In this document: piece after piece, positions 36,906-46,756 of the stretch
Position numbering within the stretch: the stretch's first letter is position 1
How the letters are laid out: each line of letters begins with the position of its first letter
Assembly: GCA_002709045.1 (NCBI GenBank)
Contig: PAPJ01000032.1
Location: 1-58,177 of the forward strand
Length of the DNA stretch: 58,177 nt
Origin: Planctomycetaceae bacterium
GTDB taxonomy: Bacteria; Planctomycetota; Planctomycetia; Pirellulales; Pirellulaceae
Reading direction: 5' to 3'
Notes under the pieces: generated by a model
Databases searched by the model: none
What the model was told of the DNA's origin: nothing
Seen by the model: only the letters and a program-made list of their open reading frames with translations
Made by a program: the position numbers and the translations under genes

Positions 36906-38189
36906 TTATTTCATATTAAAATGTCGCCGGGCAAATTTAATATACTGCTGCCAATCGAATTCATTCGCATCGTGGTCGCCGGAACGGATATGATAGCCAA
37001 TGTAATCGCCAACCGGTACATTTACCGCCGGTTGATGTTTGACAACGGTTCCCTGTTTGCCGAATAACTTATACACTGAATTAGCCTCTAAACCGCTAAT
37101 AAACTCTCCTTTCGGGTCGGCCCATACATCTTTCTCCGCACTGGCGATATAAGCCGGACGAGGAGCCAACAACGCTATCAACATGTGTTGATCGACGGGA
37201 ATACGCTCTTCCTGGTCATTGTAATTATTAAAGTTATCGCAGAACCAGTGAGGAAAAGCTGTATTAATTCTCTTTACAGTTTCACCAAACATTCTCCGGC
37301 TTAATGCTGCACCTCCGCATCCAGAATCTGTGGAGATCACAATTGCGAAACGTTGATCTTCCGCTCCAGCCCACAACGACGTTTTTCCTAGTCGCGACAA
37401 TCCGGTTAACGCAACCCGTTGGTGATCAATATCACCATCCGTTTCGAAATAATCCATCATCCTGCTCAAACCCCATGCCCATGTAGCAATCGAACCCCAA
37501 TCACCACCGTTAAGCTGTCGGCTCGAATTAAACAGCGTGTGAACACCGTTGTTAAATTCGTCGTCAAAGTCCGGGTCAATATCTCCGTAATATGCTGTGG
37601 CCAGTCCAAAGCCATTCTTTAGCAACATTTTTACCTGCCAACGCTCTACACTTTTACCTCGCGAGCCTTCGTTGGCCTGGTTATTACTATGTCCCAAGCG
37701 TGAATCGTTTCGTGCCCATTTTTCGTGTACCGCTACCTCTTTCTCTGATGTAACCGTGTGATTTCCGCTGAAATTCAATCCGGTGAAGATAGGAACGGCA
37801 CCATCGCGCTTAAGTTGTAATTTCGGTAGATAAATTAAGACATCAATATAGGGCTCTTTGCCTTTTTCCTGCAGATAAAGCCGAACTTGTCGCCGGATCG
37901 CAATCCCACCCAAGGCTTCATCAGATTGTTCCTCAATAACCGGTATTATTTCAGCCTTAACATCTAACGGTACGCGACCGTAGACATGCTCTCTGAATAA
38001 TTCCAAAATCTCACCACGACGTTTCCCCTGCCACCACTCCACCGTCTTAATACGCTTTCCTTCCAAAGACCTTAGCACTTGAGGTAACTCGTAATCGGGT
38101 ACCTTGGACTCGTCATAATTGAATCCGGGTGGCTGCGCCTGAACGCTGGAAACAATAACTAACATAAAAATCAGTAGCATTTTCTTCAT
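36906..38189 (-). CDS. Secreted glucuronoyl esterase-like hydrolase (CE15 family)
   Basis: The signal peptide (about 1-18) precedes an alpha/beta hydrolase with the CE15 hallmark GLSRLGK at 263-269 (nucleophile Ser265) followed by WAGAEDQRFAIVIS and GCGGAALSRR. The DQHMLIALLAPRP block and SAEKDVWADPKGEF follow, and the C-terminal GYHIRSGDHD supplies the His (His406 most likely); Asp354 is a likely acid residue. CE15 enzymes cut the ester between lignin and glucuronic acid on xylan, which fits growth on plant or algal polysaccharide. The Cys often found before the Ser is Leu here. It is divergent from the kinase gene. Confidence 0.85.
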   Translation of the reverse strand: MKKMLLIFMLVIVSSVQAQPPGFNYDESKVPDYELPQVLRSLEGKRIKTVEWWQGKRRGEILELFREHVYGRVPLDVKAEIIPVIEEQSDEALGGIAIRRQVRLYLQEKGKEPYIDVLIYLPKLQLKRDGAVPIFTGLNFSGNHTVTSEKEVAVHEKWARNDSRLGHSNNQANEGSRGKSVERWQVKMLLKNGFGLATAYYGDIDPDFDDEFNNGVHTLFNSSRQLNGGDWGSIATWAWGLSRMMDYFETDGDIDHQRVALTGLSRLGKTSLWAGAEDQRFAIVISTDSGCGGAALSRRMFGETVKRINTAFPHWFCDNFNNYNDQEERIPVDQHMLIALLAPRPAYIASAEKDVWADPKGEFISGLEANSVYKLFGKQGTVVKHQPAVNVPVGDYIGYHIRSGDHDANEFDWQQYIKFARRHFNMK

Positions 38190-38287
38190 TTGGTTTTCAC
38201 CCGATATCTGAATATCAATATTCCCTAATATGTTTCATTTTAATACTATCAGGTGTTTGAAGCTATCAAGCAGAAGGAATATACGGG

Positions 38288-41200
38288 TTGTCCATTCAAA
38301 CGGAAGTGCTAGCACAAATCGAAAAACTTGTGAGCAGCAAAAGTGACCTCGCAGTGGTCGCACTTGCCTTAGAAGAGCACATTGATTCATCGACGCCACA
38401 AACTGCATCGGACTTAACCTCGGTTGAGATAGTTTCCAGATTCGTAAGCCAGTACGAAGACGATTTAAGCAATAAGCAAATCACGTTTTTCCGTTCCCTG
38501 TTAATATCACCAGCCAGTCATAGCGACGACGTGGTTGTTGTCCATGAGCTTTCTCCTTCAACCGAGGATCCTCATAATATCACAGCTTTTTTGGCTGACG
38601 GCGGAATCGGTCGCGTATGGCTTGCACAGGATCAGCAGGTTCAACGTCAGGTTGTGCTGAAGCAACTGTTGCCGGGTTTTCAGAACAATGACGGAGCGAA
38701 ACACCGGTTTGTAAATGAGGCGAAGGTAACCGGCAGGCTGCAACATCCCAATATCGTTCCCGTTTATTCAATGAATTGGGATAATGATGACTCTCCTTTT
38801 TATACGATGAAATACATTCGTGGTGATACGCTCGCAGCGCATCTGGAGGACTACCACAATAGCGAAGCCAAAGCATTTATAGACCTACAATCACTCCTTG
38901 ATAGTTTCTTATCGGTATGTCAGGCAATTGCTTATGCCCATGACCGTGGAATCATCCATCGAGATATCAAACCTGAGAATATCGCCATCGGCGAATTTGG
39001 CGAGGTGACCGTATTGGACTGGGGATTAGCAGATAATTATGATGCAGACGCCGATTCGCCACGGACCTCAGGTGTACTAGGGACGCCCAATTATATGCCG
39101 CCGGAACAAGCAACCGGTAAAGAGATGACAGGACCATTTAGCGATATATACAGCCTTGGGGCGATTCTTTTTGAAATAATCTGCGGTTCTGTACCACGCT
39201 ATAAGGAGCGACAACAGCGGGGCCTGGACGAGCTCCTTTCCTCTATCATTGCCGGCGATATTCCCGACGCAACCAAACATTGTCCGTTCCGACTGAAGGG
39301 CCTTGCTTTCATTGCAAATAAATGTCTACATGTCGAGCCTCAACTGCGTTATCGCACCGTCGGCGAGCTAATTTCTGACATACGTGCTTGGAAAAATGAT
39401 CTGCCCATTACGGCACGTCCTGATAATTTCACCCGTGCAATTAGTCGTACTATGCGGCATAACCGAAGAACATTGTTTGCGGCGGGTATTCTTCTGCCAA
39501 TTACGGCCCTCATCCTCGTGGTTTTCGTTAATAACTACAACAACGAATACGCCAATTTGCAATCAGCTAAACGCGTGGAAGTTCTCAAACAGCACGAGTA
39601 CTTACAAACCAAGCAGGAGCTTGCCAAAGCAATCCACCTTGCAACAGAAGCGAAAGCCAACGCCGACGAGAATACCGATCTGGCGAATAGGAATCGCCAA
39701 CTTGCAGCCAAAAATAGAAACACATATTTGCGTGAGCAAACTCAGGCTGAGAAGGCTCGTGATAAACATATCACAGCCACAGAAAAGGCCGTGCAGGCGA
39801 AAACTAAAGCTCAGCAAAGCAGAACCGCCAAAGTCGCTGCCAAAACAGTGGCGGACAACAATCGTTTAACAGTGCAAAGACTTAGCAGGCAAATCCAATC
39901 ACAACTTTTCGAATCACTGGCTCGAAATGCAGACTCTGCCGTAAACAATTCGCACTATCAGCCCGCCCTGGCGTGGACGTCAGCAGCGCTCACTCACGCA
40001 ATCTCATCTGACTTAGACTCTGACCAAATCAGCCAACAACGCCTGACATTCGATGCCTTAAATACACACATTCCTAATTTGGAATCACTTACGGCAAATG
40101 CCAATCCAGTTGTTCCTGTAATTCACGACTCTGAAGACGATTTTTTCTACCTCGCTTCAAAACCTCCTATAACACCACAAACCGAATCCACTATCGAAAA
40201 ACGCGATGCCCGTACATTAAATACGATTTGGAAACATGACGTTGGACAACACGAGGTTGCAGGACATTGCCTGGACGCTCCAACAAGGACTTATGCTGCG
40301 CTGATTGCAGGTTCTAACAAAAAAACAACGGTGAATCTGTATGACGCCGATTCCGGTGATTTAAAATCTTCGAGGCACCTGGACTTAGTGTTAAGCAATA
40401 GCCCCGCTTTGTATCTCACTACTAGCACGCTTGTCATAGTACAGGATCGCTACCTATCCATTTTCGATCGCGATACATTTAAGCTAATAACCCAAACACC
40501 CACGACCTCTACGTCGATCACTAAAACTGTGCTGTCTCCTCGGCAAGAACGAATTGCCACGCTTCATGGCCGTCACGCAGTACGTCTTTGGGATACATCT
40601 GAAGGACTCTTGTTAACAGCGCCTATTAAAACCAAAACGGCGATTGTCGCTTTGGAGTTCCAGCAGGGTACCAATAATTTACAACTGATATTGTCCAGTG
40701 GTGAACAACTTGTAATTGATTCAGAACAATTCCTACCTAAGGCTAAGACAAACACGTCCTTGCCGCTTGCTTCTGATGAAAAGATAACTACCGCAGTTTT
40801 CCATCCACAGGGATTACTAACGGCATACGGTACAACCTTCGGACGGGTGTTTATCAGCAATGCATCCGGTTCATTAGCAACCGCGCCACTACAATTAAAC
40901 GACGCCACCAAAGCACTTATCCTAAGCTCTGATAGTCGAGTACTGGTGATTAAATCAGGCCATCATCTTGTTGATATCTATGACATTTCCAATCAGAAAT
41001 ATTTATATCGGAATCTGGACCATCCTTCCAAATTGGCCAAGCTCATCCTTACACATAACAATCGGTTTATCCTAAGCCAACTGGAGTCCTCGGAAATACG
41101 TCAATGGGATCTGGCTATCTCTCGGAACCCTCCTCACCAAATTTCCGTTGGGATTCGTTACGATCATGCCCATTTTGATGATGAGCGAATCATTGGGCTA

Positions 41201-42988
41201 GTTCATACCGGACGGGTTGAATTACGACAGGCTGACTCTCCTTTTAATATTGTTGACTCGACCGCATTAACTGTCGCCCCGTCTAATGCTGCGATTCATG
41301 TTCCACATCCGGGTGGGATTTTCAGGTTAACCGATGAACAATTAATTCACATCGGGTATGGCGATGATAAATTATCGGTACATCAGATACCCTTATACGC
41401 GCCGATATCCGGCCATGCCCTAAATCAAAATACGCACTCCCTCGCGCTGACGCACTCTGATCGAACAATAAGTTTCTATACACCCAATTCCGACGTGCCT
41501 TACAAACGACTGGAGTCCCTTCCCGTTTCGTATGATTCGATCGCCTGGAATTCAGACGATTCCGTAATCGGTCTAATATTCGATGCTGCTACCGACAAAA
41601 CTCGAGTGGACTTCCTCCGTCTCGATCAAGCGGACAATCCACCCTCGCATACATTATCAGGCGGGCCCTATCAATTTCTACAGGACGTCAATGGTGACTC
41701 CTATCTGATTAGTCAAATTGGAAACATTCTAAGCCTGCAAAACGATACACTTTTTCAAGCAACACACAACTTAAGCACAGGTATTGCAATTACCGCTGTA
41801 TCGAATCCAACACTATCATTTATGAAAAACGGGACCGTACAACAGCTGCGCAACGGGGTTGCTTTAGAATATCAAACGATCTTTCCCGATCAGGCAACAC
41901 GTACCACTCATACCAACTATTTCGCACTGCTTACAGATCAACAGGCAACGATTTTTCAAATTGGCAAACCAGAACCCATTTCGCTGCCTATTAATTTTCA
42001 TACTACTCCCAACTCGCTAGACCTTAGTAATACCGGTACGGCGGTTCGTCTCCTCGCTGCTACCGCGTCCGGACTTCATCTCTATGAACTCGCATCGGAA
42101 CAGAAGCCGATTTCCCAAATAACCAAAGAATCACTTGCGATAACAGGCACAACACTTCCTGATTATGGAAAACGTGAACGCAGCCCAATGGAAACAATAA
42201 AAGCTTTCAATTCGTTACCAAAAACCGACTTTGTAAACCGCTCGAACCCTTTGGGATGGCTGATGAGACATTCATCGCGAATTGATCACGAACTCTGGAT
42301 GCCAATAGTGAAATCATCTCAGACACGCTTCGATAATTTGGATAATCCAACCAGCCAACAGGCGTCGCGCATTCTCGATGAGCTGGTTAGAGCACAAATT
42401 GGTGCTCGGCAATTCCGCGGCGCAATCAGATCACTAACAAACGGTTACAAACTCTCCGGTCAGGTGAGACATCTCTATCAGGCATGTGTGCTAGCAGTAT
42501 GGCTCGACGATTCGGATTTATTTAACGTGGCGTATACTGATTTGAATTCAAATGTGGATTTAGCAACTCCACAGGAGTTCGTCTATTTCTCTATGGTGTC
42601 GGCATTCGTTACTGATGATACCGACTTTTCCGACCTGAATAACAGATATAACACTCTTAAAAATTCAAACTCTACCAATCCGGTTCTACAGCGAGCATTA
42701 ATGATGAATGCTGTTCGGCTTAATGATATTGCTGCTATTCATCGCTATGTGCAACGCATATTGAAATCTCGCCCGCCGCTTCCAATACGTAATTTTTCCT
42801 TATCGATAGGTTTGGCGGAGGCACCAGCGACGACTGCTAACCTAAAACTGCTTCGAACTCTCGAATCGAGTCAAGAGTTAATGCCAGCAATGGAAACAGG
42901 TAATCCGGGAATCAGCTGGACAGAGAGGTGCATTACGGATATAGGATTACGTAAACTCCGCAATCGTTATAAGGAGGACCGTCCGTGA
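38288..42988 (+). CDS. Membrane Ser/Thr protein kinase with coiled coil and C-terminal propeller-like region
   Basis: The 1566-residue protein starts with TTG, with GAAGGA nine bases upstream. An N-terminal helical segment (about 1-80) is followed by an intact kinase domain (about 97-370): glycine loop GGIGRVW, Lys125, Glu144, catalytic HRD (224-226) with Asn231, DWG at 244-246 (a variant of DFG) and PPE at 271-273. A membrane helix lies near 396-415, then an Ala/Lys/Gln-rich coiled coil (about 420-545), then about 700 residues rich in WD40-like strands, and a helical TPR-like tail (about 1360-1560). It would phosphorylate Ser/Thr in the cytoplasm in response to an external signal. It is coupled to a pseudokinase paralogue. 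Confidence 0.88.
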   Translation: MSIQTEVLAQIEKLVSSKSDLAVVALALEEHIDSSTPQTASDLTSVEIVSRFVSQYEDDLSNKQITFFRSLLISPASHSDDVVVVHELSPSTEDPHNITAFLADGGIGRVWLAQDQQVQRQVVLKQLLPGFQNNDGAKHRFVNEAKVTGRLQHPNIVPVYSMNWDNDDSPFYTMKYIRGDTLAAHLEDYHNSEAKAFIDLQSLLDSFLSVCQAIAYAHDRGIIHRDIKPENIAIGEFGEVTVLDWGLADNYDADADSPRTSGVLGTPNYMPPEQATGKEMTGPFSDIYSLGAILFEIICGSVPRYKERQQRGLDELLSSIIAGDIPDATKHCPFRLKGLAFIANKCLHVEPQLRYRTVGELISDIRAWKNDLPITARPDNFTRAISRTMRHNRRTLFAAGILLPITALILVVFVNNYNNEYANLQSAKRVEVLKQHEYLQTKQELAKAIHLATEAKANADENTDLANRNRQLAAKNRNTYLREQTQAEKARDKHITATEKAVQAKTKAQQSRTAKVAAKTVADNNRLTVQRLSRQIQSQLFESLARNADSAVNNSHYQPALAWTSAALTHAISSDLDSDQISQQRLTFDALNTHIPNLESLTANANPVVPVIHDSEDDFFYLASKPPITPQTESTIEKRDARTLNTIWKHDVGQHEVAGHCLDAPTRTYAALIAGSNKKTTVNLYDADSGDLKSSRHLDLVLSNSPALYLTTSTLVIVQDRYLSIFDRDTFKLITQTPTTSTSITKTVLSPRQERIATLHGRHAVRLWDTSEGLLLTAPIKTKTAIVALEFQQGTNNLQLILSSGEQLVIDSEQFLPKAKTNTSLPLASDEKITTAVFHPQGLLTAYGTTFGRVFISNASGSLATAPLQLNDATKALILSSDSRVLVIKSGHHLVDIYDISNQKYLYRNLDHPSKLAKLILTHNNRFILSQLESSEIRQWDLAISRNPPHQISVGIRYDHAHFDDERIIGLVHTGRVELRQADSPFNIVDSTALTVAPSNAAIHVPHPGGIFRLTDEQLIHIGYGDDKLSVHQIPLYAPISGHALNQNTHSLALTHSDRTISFYTPNSDVPYKRLESLPVSYDSIAWNSDDSVIGLIFDAATDKTRVDFLRLDQADNPPSHTLSGGPYQFLQDVNGDSYLISQIGNILSLQNDTLFQATHNLSTGIAITAVSNPTLSFMKNGTVQQLRNGVALEYQTIFPDQATRTTHTNYFALLTDQQATIFQIGKPEPISLPINFHTTPNSLDLSNTGTAVRLLAATASGLHLYELASEQKPISQITKESLAITGTTLPDYGKRERSPMETIKAFNSLPKTDFVNRSNPLGWLMRHSSRIDHELWMPIVKSSQTRFDNLDNPTSQQASRILDELVRAQIGARQFRGAIRSLTNGYKLSGQVRHLYQACVLAVWLDDSDLFNVAYTDLNSNVDLATPQEFVYFSMVSAFVTDDTDFSDLNNRYNTLKNSNSTNPVLQRALMMNAVRLNDIAAIHRYVQRILKSRPPLPIRNFSLSIGLAEAPATTANLKLLRTLESSQELMPAMETGNPGISWTERCITDIGLRKLRNRYKEDRP
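42971..42978 (+). promoter_or_regulatory. Strong Shine-Dalgarno for the pseudokinase gene
   Basis: AAGGAGGA lies inside the last codons of the kinase gene, six bases before the GTG at 42985, which overlaps the kinase stop in a GTGA. This fixes the start and implies coupled translation. Confidence 0.8.
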
Positions 42989-45900
42989 CAAGCGACAAAT
43001 TACGTGCACTATTATGCCAGCATCTCACCGCGCCCCTTGACGACGTGGCGTTTCTCCGGGAATTACAACAGTTAACCAATACCCGCCCTCACGAGTTAGA
43101 TGAGACCTTTGAGGTCTCCTCGGAGCTTGACCGTATACTGTCAAACTTCTACACGCAGCAGATTCACGCCGATCTGATTTTACGAATACGCCCAGAATTC
43201 GCCTGTATGACGATAGATCCGAATTCCACAGTCATTCGCGACGTGGATACCCAACACCCCGGCGTTGAAGCGTTTAACGTGACCCATACGCAACTGACGC
43301 TAGGTTCTGCGAATTCAAGACCGTCTCAGTTAGAACGACTTGGAGAACAGTCCATCTACTATTCCCCGTCGGCGCTGGGAGATACCTTTGATTTAGGTGA
43401 TGCATGGGTTGCCTCCGATGACTTGCTGGAGCGACAGATTCTCCTACGGGAACTTGAATATGACTCTTCGACGGGCGACGATGCCGTAAATCATTTTGTC
43501 CGTGAGGCTCAGATCGCCGGTCAACTTGAACACCCAAATATACTGCCTGTATATTCGCTAGCCTGGTCATCTGACAACCTGCCTTATTACACCATGAAAT
43601 TTGTCGACGGAAGGAGTTTTCAACAGCATATTGAATTATTCCATGAGAGCAATACAGTTCTTAATCGAGGAACACTTCGTGAATCACTAGATATTCTACT
43701 TGCCATCTGTAACGCAATATCATATGCACATTCACGCGGCGTCTACCACGGACAGCTATCCTCGACAGCCATTTCACTTGGAGAATTTGGAGAAGTGATG
43801 GTGCTTAATTGGTCAAACGCAATCGTCTCTCCTCCAAGCTCTGATTGCTTGCAGATGATGAACGACGATCGCCAGGCGATTGCCCGGCTATTGTACGAAT
43901 TGCTAACGGGAACTCCATCCTCCCAGTCCAACTCCAATCCGATTCCCGTGCTACCCTCACAAGTTCCGAATCCATTGCGTTCAATCCTACTCGAATCCAG
44001 TTCTGAGGACACCTGTTATAATTCTGTTGCAGAACTCGCTAACGATCTTCGGGCTTACCTCGCAGATCAACCGCTCAAAGCGCACAAAGATACATACCGC
44101 GAATCAGCGTTACGTTGGTCTCGAACGCACCCGCTGTATATACTTTTCGCCACGGCCGCACTCTTCTTAGTTACTTTCACACTACTTACCGAAACCTTTA
44201 TTCTCCGCCACGCGAATGATCAGGCTCAGGCAAGTCTCGCAGCGACGCGCCAACTAACCAGCCACCTAATCATTGACAACAACCAAATACGTCAGGAACA
44301 ACAAGCCCAGGATGATGCGACATCTACTTCGGAGGCAGCTTTGGAGACGGCCAACATACAGTTACTTGCCGCAGAAAGAAGTGAACAGCTTGCCCTGGAC
44401 GCTCGAAACACTGCTCGCGCACTTGAAACAGAAAGTAAAGCGCTGGAGTTTGATGCACAGGCAGACTACAAATTGGCTTTGACGCAGGAAGCGATTGCCG
44501 TTGATCTTTTAGCTCAGGCTAAAACCGATGAAGTCGCCGCTAACCAATCCGCCATCCGCATTCGGGACGAGTCCATTTCCTCATTACAAAAACAGATTAC
44601 CACGAATATTCTCCACGGTCGTGGAGACCTTGCTATGCGTAACGCAAAACTCCTCTTTCCGTTTCTAACAAATGCACCAGACACCCCTATTCAATCTCTC
44701 AAGGGATTAGCGAGTTTTTCATACATCCGTACATCTCAACATCAGCCCGGGCTGACACTACAGCCTGTTACCATAATGGCTCGTCCCAACGTGACGGGAG
44801 GCCCCATAACGATTACCCAATTCCAACCAACACAAAATACAACCCAACTACATTTTCTTGATCCAACTCGTCACCATACCCACGAACTACCTGGTCAAAT
44901 CCAACATTATTTTCACACGTCGGATGGGGTCGTTACGATAAGCAATAACGACCACGACGCAACCATAGCAATCATTAACAACGAGCAGGTAACTTACGGT
45001 CGGCTTTCCGACGTCTGTCACACGGCCGTCTTAGTAGGTGATACTCTGTACGCCGGGCTCCGTAATGGACATGTGGTGACCTTTTCCATCTCGGAACTAA
45101 CACAATCTCCCCCGATCACGATCCTTCCAAGTCGCCCTCAGCGAATGGCCGTGTCTGCAAACGGAAACCTTCTAGCCTGTAATTTTGCAAGCACACTTCA
45201 AATATTTAATTTGAAAACCGCGAAGCTAGAGTACACATTTGCGCTACCTTCGGCATGCGAACAACTTTGGTTCCCTTCAAGCCAATCGGTTGCCGTGTTA
45301 ACCGACAAATTCTACGTTAATGAATTTTACCTCGACGAATCTAAAACTCGAAAAATTCGGTTTCGCCCCTCGCCACATGACAACCAGCTTGTGGATTACA
45401 TCCGTTATGCAGACAAACATTTTATGTTATTTGCCAAAGGAACCATCGTTCGCCTTAGCAAACAACTTAGTCCCAAAACCCGACAGCTTGATGATGCTAT
45501 CAAGTCCAGGTTTCTTCATATAGATCAGCAATCTGTACTGATCCGAAACCGACGTGGGATGCTCCTCACGTTGGATACAAGTACACTACTGAGCGATGGG
45601 ATTCCGATCATGTTAAAGTCTCCGATTGTTGCAGCTATACGTTCGGACTCGGCAATCACACTCGCTACCGCAGATGGCGTTGTTGGAGTTTATGAACAAC
45701 CTGCGAATTCTTTCGGTCAACAAATCAGGCTGCCCAATTCCGTCCGCCACGTTGAATTTACTTTCAATGGCGACACTTTGATTCAGATAGGAAGCAATCA
45801 ACTCGCACGAGTTCTCGAAGCGGGCGACAGTAAGATTATCTATAAACATCCGCGCGCTATAAGCGGCTTTCGCACCGTCGGAAACGGTAATTATCTAATT

Positions 45901-46749
45901 GTCAATGACGATGCGCAGTTTACGATTTTAAGAATCAACGACGGGGGAATACTCGGCAACCCACTTATTCTTCCGCTTGATGTACGGTTAAACACCTTTA
46001 CATACCAATCTGATCCGGATACCTTCCTACTTGCCAGCCCGAGCACACTTTATCATTGTTCCGACGAGCAGATTTATACCTACGCTCATCCGATCAACCT
46101 CGATGGAGCCCTTTCAATTACTCTCTCCGACGATGGCCAACAGGCCCTTCTCTCATCTAGCAATATAACTTCAAAGGTCTACGTCGTTTCTCTGGACACG
46201 CTTGCCTATAACAAACAATACTCCATCGATGGATTTATTCGCAATGTCTTCTGGAGTTCGTCGCGAAATCGTTTTCTACTGATCACGACGTTACAAGACG
46301 TTTATGATCATCATCAGCTTATCGATTTAGACGCCTCAGGAATTTCTAACCGAAATCTACTCGAGTTCCCGATGAATCACGCCATTTTTAATCCCGACTC
46401 AGAAGAATTAATTATCGGAACTATCGACAATCGAGTGGTCCGCTATTCAACCATCACTCATCAGCCGGATATGACCATGCAAATGCAGGCGCGAATTAAA
46501 TATTTACACCTAAACGACCAGCACACACATATCCTGCTAACAACGCCGGCTAGTACAGTGGTTCTGGACTACAAGACTTTACGACCACTAACTCCGCTAA
46601 TCAACGGCGTTTATTTACGGCCAACCATTATGAAGAACGCGTTACATTCACTTAAACGGACAGCCACTGGCCTGACAATTTCTGATATCGAGACCCTACT
46701 AGGCAGCAGAATTAGCTCAGACCAGATCCGCACATGTTATGAACAGTGA
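42985..46749 (+). CDS. Pseudokinase paralogue of the upstream kinase, with membrane helix, coiled coil and propeller-like region
   Basis: The 1254-residue protein has the same layout as the gene before it: kinase-like domain (about 125-350), membrane helix (about 375-398), coiled coil (about 410-530) and a strand-rich C-terminus. Every catalytic element is changed. The glycine loop is lost, the beta-3 Lys is Arg155, HRD is HGQ (255-257), the HRDxxxxN Asn is Ala262, DFG is NWS (275-277), and the activation segment with APE is missing. The alpha-C Glu (Glu174) remains. It cannot phosphorylate by the known mechanism. Its equal production with the kinase, through the GTGA overlap, suggests a regulatory partner or receptor-like complex. 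Confidence 0.85.
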   Translation: MTSDKLRALLCQHLTAPLDDVAFLRELQQLTNTRPHELDETFEVSSELDRILSNFYTQQIHADLILRIRPEFACMTIDPNSTVIRDVDTQHPGVEAFNVTHTQLTLGSANSRPSQLERLGEQSIYYSPSALGDTFDLGDAWVASDDLLERQILLRELEYDSSTGDDAVNHFVREAQIAGQLEHPNILPVYSLAWSSDNLPYYTMKFVDGRSFQQHIELFHESNTVLNRGTLRESLDILLAICNAISYAHSRGVYHGQLSSTAISLGEFGEVMVLNWSNAIVSPPSSDCLQMMNDDRQAIARLLYELLTGTPSSQSNSNPIPVLPSQVPNPLRSILLESSSEDTCYNSVAELANDLRAYLADQPLKAHKDTYRESALRWSRTHPLYILFATAALFLVTFTLLTETFILRHANDQAQASLAATRQLTSHLIIDNNQIRQEQQAQDDATSTSEAALETANIQLLAAERSEQLALDARNTARALETESKALEFDAQADYKLALTQEAIAVDLLAQAKTDEVAANQSAIRIRDESISSLQKQITTNILHGRGDLAMRNAKLLFPFLTNAPDTPIQSLKGLASFSYIRTSQHQPGLTLQPVTIMARPNVTGGPITITQFQPTQNTTQLHFLDPTRHHTHELPGQIQHYFHTSDGVVTISNNDHDATIAIINNEQVTYGRLSDVCHTAVLVGDTLYAGLRNGHVVTFSISELTQSPPITILPSRPQRMAVSANGNLLACNFASTLQIFNLKTAKLEYTFALPSACEQLWFPSSQSVAVLTDKFYVNEFYLDESKTRKIRFRPSPHDNQLVDYIRYADKHFMLFAKGTIVRLSKQLSPKTRQLDDAIKSRFLHIDQQSVLIRNRRGMLLTLDTSTLLSDGIPIMLKSPIVAAIRSDSAITLATADGVVGVYEQPANSFGQQIRLPNSVRHVEFTFNGDTLIQIGSNQLARVLEAGDSKIIYKHPRAISGFRTVGNGNYLIVNDDAQFTILRINDGGILGNPLILPLDVRLNTFTYQSDPDTFLLASPSTLYHCSDEQIYTYAHPINLDGALSITLSDDGQQALLSSSNITSKVYVVSLDTLAYNKQYSIDGFIRNVFWSSSRNRFLLITTLQDVYDHHQLIDLDASGISNRNLLEFPMNHAIFNPDSEELIIGTIDNRVVRYSTITHQPDMTMQMQARIKYLHLNDQHTHILLTTPASTVVLDYKTLRPLTPLINGVYLRPTIMKNALHSLKRTATGLTISDIETLLGSRISSDQIRTCYEQ

Positions 46750-46756
46750 TCGCTAA

